DNA from: Bacillota bacterium | Lineage (GTDB): Bacteria; Bacillota; Clostridia; Lachnospirales; Lachnospiraceae | Direction of reading: 5' to 3' | DNA length: 64,000 nucleotides | NCBI GenBank assembly: GCA_023437715.1 | Contig: JAEZFK010000063.1 | Coordinates: 124,001-188,000 of the forward strand | Shown: positions 1 through 8,276 of the stretch, piece by piece | Position numbering within the stretch: position 1 is the first letter of the stretch | How the letters are laid out: each line of letters begins with the position of its first letter | Program-made: the position numbers and the translations under genes | The notes under the pieces: generated by a model | The model's input: the letters and a program-made list of their open reading frames with translations, nothing else | Told to the model about the DNA's origin: nothing | The model's database searches: none

Positions 1-160
1 GGCAAAAATGCTTTACCATATAAGCTCCCAGCTTCTTCATTCCTATCAGGTCATATTCCCTCAGCTGCCGGAGCCATTATCCTACTTATCGGGCCGCACC
101 TTTACGGCTCCTCTTCCTAAGCCTTTTTCAAAAATCTGCAGGGAATGGAGGTAGAGGTCT
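1..160. other. 5' edge, no secure gene; possible start of a divergent gene
   Basis: No gene can be assigned with confidence. On the minus strand an open frame runs off the left edge with an ATG at 40-38 and the codon preferences of the neighbouring genes (aag, ctg, gga); it could be the first 13 codons of a gene divergent from recU, but no good ribosome site precedes it. On the plus strand a frame stays open from base 1 to a TAA at 118-120, but its codon use is unlike the neighbours. Both readings are weak. Confidence 0.2.
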
Positions 161-694
161 ATGGGAACCTGGAATACAAGAGGACTTCGGGGCTCTACCC
201 TTGAAGAGCTGATTAACCGCAGCAATGAAAGCTACCGGGAAAAGGGACTGGCCCTGATTCAGAAAGTCCCCACCCCCATTACCCCTATTTCCATTGATAA
301 GGAAAGCCGCCATATCACTCTGGCCTATTTTGACCAGAAAAGTACGGTGGATTACATCGGAGCGGTTCAGGGGATTCCGGTCTGCTTTGATGCAAAGGAA
401 TGTGCAGCCAGCACCTTTCCACTGCAGAACATTCACCCTCACCAGATCGCCTTTATGGAGGAATTTGAAGAGCAGGGAGGGGTTTCCTTTATCATTTTGT
501 CCTATACTCAGAAAAATGAAATCTATTATCTTCCCTTTGACCACATGAAGCATTTCTGGGACAGGATGGAAGAGGGAGGGCGGAAAAGCTTTACCTACGA
601 GGAGGTGGACAAAGCCTGGAGAATCCGCAGCCACAGGGATATTTTTGTCCACTATCTGGAAATGATTCAGAAGGATTTGGAGAGAAAAGATTGA
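161..694 (+). CDS. recU: Holliday junction resolvase RecU
   Basis: A 177-residue RecU-type resolvase, which cuts four-way DNA junctions during recombination and chromosome segregation. The conserved core is visible: NTRGLRGSTLEELIN near the N-terminus, PTPI at 37-40, STVDY at 61-65 (acidic residue D64), FDAKE at 76-80 giving the D-x-K nuclease motif, and HPHQIAFM at 92-99. It lacks the roughly 20-residue N-terminal tail of Bacillus subtilis RecU (206 residues), a region that varies in the family. The ATG at 161 has a GGAGGT ribosome site 8 bases upstream. The stop codon lies inside the -35 box of the histidine operon promoter. It is not in an operon with the his genes. Confidence 0.9.
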   Translation: MGTWNTRGLRGSTLEELINRSNESYREKGLALIQKVPTPITPISIDKESRHITLAYFDQKSTVDYIGAVQGIPVCFDAKECAASTFPLQNIHPHQIAFMEEFEEQGGVSFIILSYTQKNEIYYLPFDHMKHFWDRMEEGGRKSFTYEEVDKAWRIRSHRDIFVHYLEMIQKDLERKD

Positions 695-719
695 CAATCC
701 CCCATTTTTCCCCTATAAT
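691..719 (+). promoter_or_regulatory. Sigma-A promoter of the histidine operon
   Basis: TTGACA at 691-696 and TATAAT at 714-719 with a 17-base spacer: both hexamers match the vegetative consensus exactly. The -35 box overlaps the recU stop codon (692-694). The leader of about 115 bases before hisZ shows no T-box specifier/antiterminator motif and no run of His codons, so regulation of the operon is not evident from the leader. Confidence 0.85.
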
Positions 720-808
720 AGGCTACACGTTATTGAATTATCACTTTACTACATAAAAGCAAATAAAAACGGTAAACTGTGAAAAGAAATTTCTTGAGGT
801 TTTTCTGA

Positions 809-850
809 ATGAAAAAGCTGGCAGAAGTCGGAGGGCGTTATGGCAAATAA
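809..850 (+). CDS. Possible 13-codon upstream ORF overlapping the hisZ start
   Basis: ATG at 809 opens a 13-codon frame (begins MKKLAEVGG) ending at a TAA (848-850) that lies 8 bases inside hisZ in another frame. GAGG at 796-799 could be its ribosome site. The overlap would allow translational coupling to hisZ. There are no His codons, so it is not a classical attenuation peptide. It may be chance; low confidence. Confidence 0.22.
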   Translation: MKKLAEVGGRYGK

Positions 851-2102
851 ACTGTTACATACACCGGACGGAGTCCGGGATATCTATGGAGTGGAATGTA
901 CGAGAAAGGCTGTGGTACAGGAGAAGATGTTAAGCGTTTTTCATCTTTGCGGATACCAGGACATTGAAACTCCAACCTTTGAATTTTTTGACATCTTTAA
1001 CGAGTCCCGCGGAAGCGTCAAGGCAAAGGAGATGTTTAAGTTTTTTGACCGGGATAACCACACTCTGGTGCTTCGTCCCGATGAGACGCCTGCCATTGCC
1101 AGATGCGCGGCAAAGTATTTTCTGGATGAGGATATGCCCATCCGTCTCTGCTATATGGAGAGGACCTTTATCAACAATTCCAGCTATCAGGGCAGGCTAA
1201 AGGAAGCCAGCCAGACAGGCGTGGAGCTGATCGGAGACGACTGCGCAGACGCAGACGGAGAGATTCTGGCTATGGTGATCCAGGCCTTAATGGCGGCGGG
1301 CCTTACGGAATTCCAGGTGGAGCTGGGAGAAGTGGACTTTTTCAAAGGACTTTTGGAAGAAGCCGGCATGGACGGAGAGCAGGAAGAGGCCTTAAGGGAG
1401 CTGATAGAAAACAAGAACTTTTTCGGCGTGGAGGAGCTGGTCATGTCCCAGCCCATTTCCCAGGAATTAAAGCAGGTATTTTTAAAGCTGCCGGAGCTTT
1501 TCGGCTCTCTGGAGCAGATACAGGCGGCAAAAGAGCTGACTGCCAATCCCCGGGCTATCCGGGCCATTGAGCGGCTGGAGGAGGTAAACCGGATTCTGGC
1601 CTCTTACGGCCTTTCGGATTATGTTTCCTATGATCTTGGCATGCTGAGCCAGTACCAGTATTATACAGGCATTATATTTAAGGCTTACACCTACGGAACC
1701 GGAGACTATATTGCCAACGGAGGAAGATACGATAAGCTTCTGGAGCAGTTCGGAAAGGATTCTCCTGCCGTGGGCTTCGGAATCTCCGTGGATGAGCTTC
1801 TTCTGGCCCTTTCCAGACAGAAGATAGAAACCAGGGTTCCAGTGACCAACACCATGATCCTTTACGAGCAGGAATCAAGGGAAAAGGCCATACAGCTTGC
1901 GGACCATTTCCGTAAAACCGGAATGGCCGTCCAGCTGCAGCTGAAAACTGAGGCGCGGTCCATGGAGGCTTACCAGGCCTACGCAGCCCGCAGAGATTTA
2001 AACAACCTGCTTTATCTGGATCAGGAAGGCTTTTCCGTGAAGGTCACCAATCTGATTCTGGACCGGACGGATGAAATCCCGTTATCGGAATACTTAAAAT
2101 AA
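840..2102 (+). CDS. hisZ: ATP phosphoribosyltransferase regulatory subunit HisZ
   Basis: A 420-residue paralogue of histidyl-tRNA synthetase that partners the short form of HisG and makes it sensitive to histidine. Class II synthetase-like motifs are visible: RPDETPAIAR at 79-88 (motif 2 region), the YYTG segment, and GGRYDKLLEQFG followed by GFGISVDELL (motif 3 region). It is called HisZ rather than HisRS because it heads a his operon directly followed by a 216-residue HisG, the form that needs HisZ. The ATG at 840 has GGAGGG 5 bases upstream. It is the first gene of the operon; hisG follows after 12 bases. Confidence 0.93.
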   Translation: MANKLLHTPDGVRDIYGVECTRKAVVQEKMLSVFHLCGYQDIETPTFEFFDIFNESRGSVKAKEMFKFFDRDNHTLVLRPDETPAIARCAAKYFLDEDMPIRLCYMERTFINNSSYQGRLKEASQTGVELIGDDCADADGEILAMVIQALMAAGLTEFQVELGEVDFFKGLLEEAGMDGEQEEALRELIENKNFFGVEELVMSQPISQELKQVFLKLPELFGSLEQIQAAKELTANPRAIRAIERLEEVNRILASYGLSDYVSYDLGMLSQYQYYTGIIFKAYTYGTGDYIANGGRYDKLLEQFGKDSPAVGFGISVDELLLALSRQKIETRVPVTNTMILYEQESREKAIQLADHFRKTGMAVQLQLKTEARSMEAYQAYAARRDLNNLLYLDQEGFSVKVTNLILDRTDEIPLSEYLK

Positions 2103-2114
2103 TCGGAGGGACCT

Positions 2115-2765
2115 ATGAGATATCTTACATTTGCCCTTGCCAAGGGGCGTCTGGCAAAGCAGTCACTGGAAATATTTGAAAAAATCGGGATCACCTGCGA
2201 GGAAATGAAGGACAAGGATTCCAGAAAGCTGATTTTCACCAATGAGGAACTGGGAATGCGGTTTTTTCTGGCAAAGGCCAGCGATGTTCCCACTTACGTG
2301 GAGTACGGAGCCGCTGATATCGGCGTGGTGGGAAAGGATACCATTCTGGAAGAGGGAAGAAAGCTCTATGAGGTCATGAACCTGGGAATCGGAAACTGCC
2401 GCATGTGCGTCTGCGGCCCTCAGTCTGCGGGAGAGCTGCTAAAGCATCACGAAATGATCCGCGTGGCCACTAAATATCCGGCCATTGCAAAGGACTATTT
2501 TTACAATAAAAAGCATCAGACCGTGGAAATCATCAAGCTGAACGGCTCCATTGAGCTGGCGCCCATTGTAGGGCTTTCCGAGGTCATCGTGGACATTGTG
2601 GAGACAGGCGCCACCTTAAAGGAAAACGGGCTCACCGTATTGGAGGAGATCTGCCCCCTTTCCGCCAGAATGGTGGTAAACCAGGTGAGCATGAAACGGG
2701 AAAACGACAGGATCACAAAGCTGATCCGGGATCTTCGCAATTTACTGCAGGAGGAAAACCAATGA
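2115..2765 (+). CDS. hisG: ATP phosphoribosyltransferase catalytic subunit HisG (short form)
   Basis: The first enzyme of histidine synthesis, condensing ATP and PRPP to phosphoribosyl-ATP. The 216-residue length is that of the short HisG form, which lacks the C-terminal regulatory domain and works as a hetero-octamer with HisZ, encoded just upstream. Motifs visible are AKGRLAKQ near the N-terminus, GAADIGVVGKDTI in the middle, and the PRPP-binding loop around VETGATLKENGL. A GGAGGG site precedes the ATG at 2115. Its 3' end overlaps hisD by 4 bases (ATGA), which implies translational coupling. Confidence 0.95.
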   Translation: MRYLTFALAKGRLAKQSLEIFEKIGITCEEMKDKDSRKLIFTNEELGMRFFLAKASDVPTYVEYGAADIGVVGKDTILEEGRKLYEVMNLGIGNCRMCVCGPQSAGELLKHHEMIRVATKYPAIAKDYFYNKKHQTVEIIKLNGSIELAPIVGLSEVIVDIVETGATLKENGLTVLEEICPLSARMVVNQVSMKRENDRITKLIRDLRNLLQEENQ

Positions 2766-4051
2766 GGATCATTCAATTAGATGAAGCTTCCAGACAGAAC
2801 ATTCTTGCCGATCTCTTAAAGAGAGATCCCAATAACTATACCGCCTACGCTGATACGGTACAGACGATTGTAGAAACCGTAAAGCGGGACCGGGACGCTG
2901 CCGTATTTGCCTACACAAAGGAATTTGACAAGGCGGATATAAATGCGGAAAACATCCGGGTGACCGGCCAGGAAATCGAAGAGGCCATGAAGGAAGTGGA
3001 GCCAGGGCTTTTGGAGGTCATGAAGAAATCCATGAAGAACATCCGGCAGTTTCACGAAAAGCAGCGCCAGTACAGCTGGTTTGACAGTAAGCCCGACGGA
3101 ACTATACTGGGCCAGAAGGTCACTGCCCTGGAAAGCGTGGGCGTATACGTTCCCGGCGGCAAGGCTGCTTATCCCTCCTCTGTATTGATGAACATTATCC
3201 CGGCAGAGGTGGCGGGAGTGGACCGCATCGTCATGGTAACCCCTCCGGGAAAGGACGGAAAGGTCAATCCGGTGACCTTAACGGCGGCCCATTTAGCAGG
3301 AGCCACGGAGGTCTATAAGGCAGGGGGAGCCCAGGCAGTTGCAGCCCTTGCCTTTGGAACAGAATCCATACCCAGAGTCAACAAGATCGTGGGGCCGGGA
3401 AATATTTTCGTGGCACTGGCGAAAAAGGCGGTTTACGGCCATGTGAGCATAGACAGCATCGCAGGACCCAGCGAAATTTTAGTCCTTGCCGATGAAAGCG
3501 CCAATCCCCGTTTTGTAGCGGCGGACTTGCTGTCACAGGCGGAGCACGATGAGCTGGCTTCCTCGATTTTAGTGACCACCAGCATGGAGCTGGCGGAGAA
3601 GGTGTCGGAGGAAGCGGAAAAGTTCACTGAGCAGCTTTCCCGGTCTGAGATCATCAGAAAATCTCTTGACAATTACGGATATATTCTGGTAGCGGATACC
3701 ATGAAAGAAGCCGTATCCATTGTCAATGATATCGCTCCGGAGCATTTGGAAATTGTAACGAAAAATCCCTTTGAGGACATGACCAGAATTCACAATGCAG
3801 GCGCCATCTTTATCGGGGAATACAGCTCCGAGCCCTTAGGGGATTACTTTGCCGGACCAAATCACGTGCTGCCCACCAACGGCACAGCCAGATTCTTCTC
3901 CGCCTTAAGCGTAGATGATTACGTGAAGAAATCCAGCATCATCTATTATTCGAAAGAAGCGCTGGAAGAGGTCCATAGGGACATTGAAGCCTTTGCTGAG
4001 GCGGAGCACTTGACCGCTCATGCCAATTCCGTAAGGGTGCGGTTTGAATAA
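2762..4051 (+). CDS. hisD: Histidinol dehydrogenase HisD
   Basis: Oxidises L-histidinol to L-histidine in two NAD-dependent steps with a bound zinc ion. The 429-residue length is standard. The family signature is present (IDSIAGPSEILVLAD, then LLSQAEHDE, supplying the Gln and His zinc ligands), as are the catalytic Glu-His pair in APEHLE near residue 326 and LPTNGTARF toward the C-terminus. The ATG overlaps the hisG stop by 4 bases; its ribosome site (GGAGG) is inside the hisG end. hisB follows after 21 bases. Confidence 0.96.
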   Translation: MRIIQLDEASRQNILADLLKRDPNNYTAYADTVQTIVETVKRDRDAAVFAYTKEFDKADINAENIRVTGQEIEEAMKEVEPGLLEVMKKSMKNIRQFHEKQRQYSWFDSKPDGTILGQKVTALESVGVYVPGGKAAYPSSVLMNIIPAEVAGVDRIVMVTPPGKDGKVNPVTLTAAHLAGATEVYKAGGAQAVAALAFGTESIPRVNKIVGPGNIFVALAKKAVYGHVSIDSIAGPSEILVLADESANPRFVAADLLSQAEHDELASSILVTTSMELAEKVSEEAEKFTEQLSRSEIIRKSLDNYGYILVADTMKEAVSIVNDIAPEHLEIVTKNPFEDMTRIHNAGAIFIGEYSSEPLGDYFAGPNHVLPTNGTARFFSALSVDDYVKKSSIIYYSKEALEEVHRDIEAFAEAEHLTAHANSVRVRFE

Positions 4052-4072
4052 AAGAAAGGGAGAAAGCGAAAG

Positions 4073-4660
4073 ATGGGAAGAAGTGCAGACATATCGCGGG
4101 TAACCCGTGAAACAGATATCCGGATGAGCCTTGACTTAGACGGCAGAGGAAAGACAGAGATCACCACAGGAATCGGCTTTTTTGACCACATGCTGAACAG
4201 CTTTGCCCGCCACGGCTTTTTTGACTTATGCCTTACCGTAAAAGGGGATTTAGAGGTGGACACCCACCATACCATTGAGGATACGGGCATTGTTTTGGGA
4301 ACCGCAATCAAGCAGGCCCTTGGGGATAAAAGGTCCATAAAAAGATATGGCAGCATCCTGCTTCCCATGGATGAAACCTTAATCCTCTGTGCCATTGACT
4401 TATCCGGCAGACCCTATTTAAGCTATGACGTCCCTTTGACCGTGGAACGGGTGGGAGATTTTGAAACGGAGATGGCAAGAGAATTTTTCTATGCCGTATC
4501 CTATGCTTCGGAAATGAATCTTCATATCAAAAGGCTTTCCGGGGAAAATAACCATCATATCATTGAGGGGATGTTCAAGGCCTTTGCAAAGGCCCTGGAT
4601 GAAGCAACCCTCCCTGACCCCAGGATAGCAGGCGTACTGTCCACCAAAGGAACATTATAA
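4073..4660 (+). CDS. hisB: Imidazoleglycerol-phosphate dehydratase HisB
   Basis: Monofunctional dehydratase (195 residues) making imidazole-acetol phosphate; there is no HAD phosphatase half as in the enterobacterial bifunctional HisB, so histidinol-phosphate phosphatase and aminotransferase must be encoded elsewhere. Signatures are GIGFFDHMLNSFARHG, DTHHTIEDTGIVLG and GENNHHIIEGMFKAFAKAL, which carry the His/Glu manganese ligands. In many his operons hisH follows hisB, but here hisA comes next after only 13 bases, so hisH is missing from this site. Confidence 0.95.
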   Translation: MGRSADISRVTRETDIRMSLDLDGRGKTEITTGIGFFDHMLNSFARHGFFDLCLTVKGDLEVDTHHTIEDTGIVLGTAIKQALGDKRSIKRYGSILLPMDETLILCAIDLSGRPYLSYDVPLTVERVGDFETEMAREFFYAVSYASEMNLHIKRLSGENNHHIIEGMFKAFAKALDEATLPDPRIAGVLSTKGTL

Positions 4661-4673
4661 AAGGAGAATCCAT

Positions 4674-5414
4674 ATGCAGCTTTACCCAGCGATTGATTTA
4701 AAAAACGGAGAGTGTGTCCGTTTAAGACAGGGGGAATTTAAGGAGATAACCGTCTATTCCCATGAGCCGGAGCAGGTGGCGGCCCAATGGCAGTCCCAGG
4801 GAGCCACATTTCTTCATCTTGTGGACTTAGACGGCGCTCTGGCCGGTCATTCCGTAAATGAAAGGGTGATTAAAAGAATTGTAGACACGGTTTCCATACC
4901 GGTTGAAATCGGCGGCGGCATCCGCAATGAGGCTGCCGTTGATGCCATGCTTTCCTTAGGCGTCCGCCGGGTCATTATCGGAACAAAGGCCGCGGAAAAT
5001 CCGGAATTTATCGGAGAAATGGTGAGAAAATTTGGAGCGGAACGGATCGTGGCCGGCATTGATGCAAAGGATGGAATGGTGGCGGTGGAAGGCTGGGAGA
5101 AAATCAGCAACTTATCTGCCTCCGGGCTTTGCAGCCGCATGAAAGACCTTGGAGTCTTGCATATTGTATACACAGACATATCCAGAGACGGAATGCTGAC
5201 AGGGCCCAATGTGGCCTATACGAAGAAGCTGACAGAGGATACGGGAATGGATATTATCGCCTCCGGAGGAATGTCTTCCATGGAGGATTTAAAACAACTT
5301 TACGAGGCAGGCGTTCATGGAGCGATCATCGGAAAAGCGCTTTATGAAAAACGGATCGATTTAAAAGAAGCCATAGAAGCCTTTGAAAAGCAGGACCATC
5401 AGGGGAGGAAATGA
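4674..5414 (+). CDS. hisA: ProFAR isomerase HisA
   Basis: TIM-barrel isomerase converting ProFAR to PRFAR (246 residues, usual size). The catalytic Asp8 is in PAIDLKNG, the second catalytic Asp in AGIDAKDG, and the two phosphate-binding regions in GGGIRNEAAV and ASGGMSSMEDL. HLVDLDGAL and YTDISRDGMLTGPN are further family motifs. AAAGGAG precedes the ATG at 4674. The stop overlaps the start of the next gene. The intact catalytic residues make it a useful contrast with the HisF-like domain of its neighbour. Confidence 0.95.
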   Translation: MQLYPAIDLKNGECVRLRQGEFKEITVYSHEPEQVAAQWQSQGATFLHLVDLDGALAGHSVNERVIKRIVDTVSIPVEIGGGIRNEAAVDAMLSLGVRRVIIGTKAAENPEFIGEMVRKFGAERIVAGIDAKDGMVAVEGWEKISNLSASGLCSRMKDLGVLHIVYTDISRDGMLTGPNVAYTKKLTEDTGMDIIASGGMSSMEDLKQLYEAGVHGAIIGKALYEKRIDLKEAIEAFEKQDHQGRK

Positions 5415-6703
5415 TGATGGAGTGTAAAAAAGTAATTGCAGGCTTTGGAATCCGGGACGGAAAAGCGTTCCGGCTTGATGATTTAAAGACATGTTATGAA
5501 AAAGATATTTTGGAGCTGGCCTGCTTTTTTGGGGACAGCGGAGCCGATGAGCTTTTTCTCCGGGATTTATCAGAGTCTGAGGAAGACCATGAAAGGACCA
5601 TCGGCCTGATGAAGGAGATTGCAAGGCTTTCAGACGTTCCCATGGCTGTGGGCGGAAGGGTGAAGCGTCTGGAAGACGTAAAGAAGTACCTCTACGCAGG
5701 GGCAAAGGCGGCCTTTCTCGATGTGAGCCTGGAAGAGAATGTGGACCTGATGAAGGAGGCGGCCGACCGGTTCGGGGATGATAAGATTTACGCTTATTTA
5801 CCTGACAGCTCCTATTTAAAAAGCACAAAGGAATATGCCCAGCTTGGCGCTTCGGTCATGGTTCTGGGAGATATCAATGTAACAGAGGAAACGCTTCAGG
5901 AAATTTTTGCCTGCGAGGAAGTGTTTTTGCTTACAGGAATAGCCGGAGAGATGATGCTTTGTTCCTCTGCCCTTGAGATGGAAAATGTGTCCGGGATGAT
6001 CGGAATTTTTGATGGGGACGCCAGCGCCATGGTTTTTAAGCAGGAGCTTAAAAGTCAGGGGATCAAGGTGGATACCTTTGAAAGCAGGGTGGATTTCAGC
6101 CGGTTTAAGCTGAATTCCGACGGTCTCATTCCCGTCATTACCCAGGATTACCGGACAGGGGAAGTGCTGATGCTGGCTTACATGGATGAGGCGGCATTCC
6201 AGGAAACCTTAAAAACCGGCCGCATGACCTATTACAGCAGAAGCCGCAAAAGCCGCTGGCTGAAAGGAGAGACCTCCGGCCATTTCCAGTACGTCAAGTC
6301 CCTTTCCTTAGACTGTGACAATGACACGCTGCTGGCAAAGGTCAACCAGATCGGTGCAGCCTGCCACACAGGAGCAAAAAGCTGCTTTTATCAGGAACTG
6401 GTAAAGAAAGAATGGAAGGAATCCAATCCCTTAAAGGTATTTGAAGAGGTGCTGGAGGTAATTCTTGACCGGAAAGTAAACCCGAAAGAGGGCTCCTATA
6501 CCAATTATCTCTTTGACAAGGGGCTTGATAAGATTTTAAAGAAACTGGGGGAAGAGTCGACGGAAATCATCATTGCCGCCAAAAATCCCAATCCTGAAGA
6601 AGTGAAATATGAAATATCCGATTTTTTGTATCATATGATGGTTTTAATGGCCCAAAAGGGCGTGACCTGGGAGGACATTACCAGAGAGCTGGCAAACCGT
6701 TAG
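5411..6703 (+). CDS. hisIE: HisIE with an N-terminal degenerate HisF-like barrel
   Basis: A 430-residue three-part protein. Residues about 232-327 are HisI, phosphoribosyl-AMP cyclohydrolase, with zinc cysteines C302, C318 and C325. Residues about 343-428 are HisE, phosphoribosyl-ATP pyrophosphatase (KLGEESTEIIIAAK). Ordinary HisIE is about 200-220 residues; here residues 1-225 resemble HisF/HisA barrels: AGFGIRDGKAF aligns with the first strand, SGADELFLRDLSES and AVGGRVKRLEDVKKYLYAGA with HisF strands 2-3, and GIFDGDASAMVFKQELKSQG with the HisF C-terminus. By this alignment both catalytic Asp residues are gone (Gly13, and Pro131 in AYLPDSS), so the domain should not make IGP. hisH and hisF are absent from the operon. 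ATG 5411 overlaps the hisA stop; 5414 and 5417 are alternative starts. Confidence 0.9.
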   Translation: MMMECKKVIAGFGIRDGKAFRLDDLKTCYEKDILELACFFGDSGADELFLRDLSESEEDHERTIGLMKEIARLSDVPMAVGGRVKRLEDVKKYLYAGAKAAFLDVSLEENVDLMKEAADRFGDDKIYAYLPDSSYLKSTKEYAQLGASVMVLGDINVTEETLQEIFACEEVFLLTGIAGEMMLCSSALEMENVSGMIGIFDGDASAMVFKQELKSQGIKVDTFESRVDFSRFKLNSDGLIPVITQDYRTGEVLMLAYMDEAAFQETLKTGRMTYYSRSRKSRWLKGETSGHFQYVKSLSLDCDNDTLLAKVNQIGAACHTGAKSCFYQELVKKEWKESNPLKVFEEVLEVILDRKVNPKEGSYTNYLFDKGLDKILKKLGEESTEIIIAAKNPNPEEVKYEISDFLYHMMVLMAQKGVTWEDITRELANR

Positions 6704-6721
6704 GAATTAAGATTACAGATC

Positions 6722-6757
6722 AAAACGCCGGGAAGGGTTTCCAAGCCCCGGCGTTTT
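6722..6757 (+). terminator. Rho-independent terminator of the his operon
   Basis: An 11-bp stem (6722-6732 pairing with 6747-6757, core CGCCGGG/CCCGGCG) with a 14-base loop and a T-rich 3' side, 18 bases after the hisIE stop. Confidence 0.9.
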
Positions 6758-6896
6758 TCCGATTTCTGTTAATTTTAATGGAAAAGCGGCCGATATAAAA
6801 TTATGGTGTGGGATTTAAAGCATAAATCCTACTTTCCAGGTAAAACCTAAAAGAAACTTGAGTAATAAAAAATGCAGAAAAAGAGGCGAACATATT

Positions 6897-8123
6897 ATGT
6901 CAGAAGTATTAAATCATTTTTTTAAGTATATTTCCTATGATACCCAGTCAAAGGATGGGATGGAAGCCGTCCCAAGCACGGAAAAACAGCGGATACTGGC
7001 CGAGGAGCTGGCAGCCGAGCTTCAGGCCATGAAAGCGGAAAATGTGGTTGTGGACGAACACAGCTACGTCTATGCCACCATACCTGCCACCATGGAAAAA
7101 TCTGTTCCTGTCCTGGGCTTTATCGCCCATATGGACACTTCTCCGGCCTATTCCGGAGCAGGGGTAAAGCCCCAGATTGTGAAAAATTATGACGGCGGAG
7201 ACATTCTCATGAACCGGGAAACAGGCCTGACCATGAGATGCGTTGATTTTCCTGACCTTTTAAAATATAAGGGGCAGGATATTATCACCACAGACGGAAC
7301 CACGCTTCTGGGAGCCGATGACAAGGCCGGAGTGGCCGAAATCATGACCATGGCGGAGTATTTGCTGTCCCATCCGGAAATCCCCCACGGAACCATCCGC
7401 ATCGGCTTTACGCCTGATGAAGAGGTGGGCCGGGGCTCTGACTTCTTTGACGTAAAGGGCTTTCATGCCGACGTGTCCTATACGGTCGACGGCGGAGGTT
7501 TGGGGGAGCTGGAATATGAGAATTTCAACGCTGCTTCCGCAAAGGTCATGATTCACGGCTCCAGCATTCATCCCGGCTCCTCCAAGGGCAGAATGAGAAA
7601 CGCCCTTTTGATAGCGATGGAATTTCACAATATGCTTCCTGCCGCGGAAAATCCCATGTATACAGAAGGGTATGAGGGCTTTTACCATCTGGACGGCTTG
7701 AGCGGAACAGTGGAAGAGGCCCGTATGGAATATATCATCCGGGATCACAGCAAGGAAAAGTTTGAAGCCAAAAAAGGATTCATGGAGCGGGTTGCCGGAT
7801 ATTTAAACGACCGGTATCCGGCAGGAACCGTGGAGTTGGTCTTAAAAGACAGCTACTACAACATGAAAGAAAAAATCGAACCCCACATGTACCTGATCGA
7901 TATCGCCAAGGAAGCCATGGAGGAAATCGGAATAGAGCCTATTATTACGCCTATCCGGGGCGGCACCGACGGAGCACGTTTGTCCTATGAAGGACTGCCC
8001 TGCCCCAACCTGTGCACAGGCGGCTACAACTTCCACGGAAAGTTCGAATTCATACCGGTTCAGTCCATGGAAAAGGTGGTTGAGCTTCTCATTAAGATCG
8101 TGGGAAAATTCGCAGAAAGATAA
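6897..8123 (+). CDS. pepT: Peptidase T (tripeptide aminopeptidase)
   Basis: Cytoplasmic di-zinc M20-family aminopeptidase that removes the N-terminal residue of tripeptides. Motifs in order: HMDTSP (first metal His/Asp), GADDKAGVAE (bridging Asp), TPDEEVGRGSDFFD (catalytic Glu pair), VDGGGLGELEYENFNAA, SIHPGSSKGRM in the lid domain and GGTDGARLS near the end. The frame is open from a TTG at 6858, but the ATG at 6897, preceded by AGAGGCGAA, gives 408 residues, the normal PepT length, so this start is chosen. It stands alone between the his terminator and the ABC exporter promoter. Confidence 0.94.
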   Translation: MSEVLNHFFKYISYDTQSKDGMEAVPSTEKQRILAEELAAELQAMKAENVVVDEHSYVYATIPATMEKSVPVLGFIAHMDTSPAYSGAGVKPQIVKNYDGGDILMNRETGLTMRCVDFPDLLKYKGQDIITTDGTTLLGADDKAGVAEIMTMAEYLLSHPEIPHGTIRIGFTPDEEVGRGSDFFDVKGFHADVSYTVDGGGLGELEYENFNAASAKVMIHGSSIHPGSSKGRMRNALLIAMEFHNMLPAAENPMYTEGYEGFYHLDGLSGTVEEARMEYIIRDHSKEKFEAKKGFMERVAGYLNDRYPAGTVELVLKDSYYNMKEKIEPHMYLIDIAKEAMEEIGIEPIITPIRGGTDGARLSYEGLPCPNLCTGGYNFHGKFEFIPVQSMEKVVELLIKIVGKFAER

Positions 8124-8185
8124 TGATCATCAGGATTTGCACGGCAGCGCTTTCTCCGGGCAGGATGCCAGACTCTTTTTTGCTA

Positions 8186-8213
8186 TTGACAATTCCGCGG
8201 ACCGGAATATAAT
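8186..8213 (+). promoter_or_regulatory. Promoter of the ABC exporter-marR operon
   Basis: TTGACA at 8186-8191 and TATAAT at 8208-8213, spacer 16 bases. The predicted transcription start is near 8220, immediately before the palindrome at 8225-8248. Confidence 0.8.
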
Positions 8214-8224
8214 AGTTATAGATG

Positions 8225-8248
8225 CAACTGTTGCACGTGCAATAATTG
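8225..8248. promoter_or_regulatory. Palindromic operator, probable MarR site
   Basis: A perfect 12-bp palindrome TTGCACGTGCAA (8231-8242) with partly symmetric flanks (CAACTG left, TAATTG right) giving a 24-bp imperfect dyad. It sits just downstream of the -10 box, where a bound repressor would block initiation. The last gene of the operon encodes a MarR-family regulator, whose dimers typically bind sites of this size; autoregulation is inferred. Confidence 0.7.
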
Positions 8249-8276
8249 AATAAATAACTATTATGGAGAAACAAAG

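Noticed and set aside
1..120. Plus-strand frame open from the left edge to a TAA at 118-120 as a gene tail
   Set aside because: Codon use is unlike every neighbouring gene and no domain is recognisable; 39 codons can stay open by chance.
720..839. T-box or His-codon attenuator before hisZ
   Set aside because: No T-box sequence, no specifier stem, no run of His codons and no terminator stem.
840..2102. Histidyl-tRNA synthetase
   Set aside because: It heads a his operon before a short-form HisG, which needs HisZ; the sequence of the active-site loops is HisZ-like.
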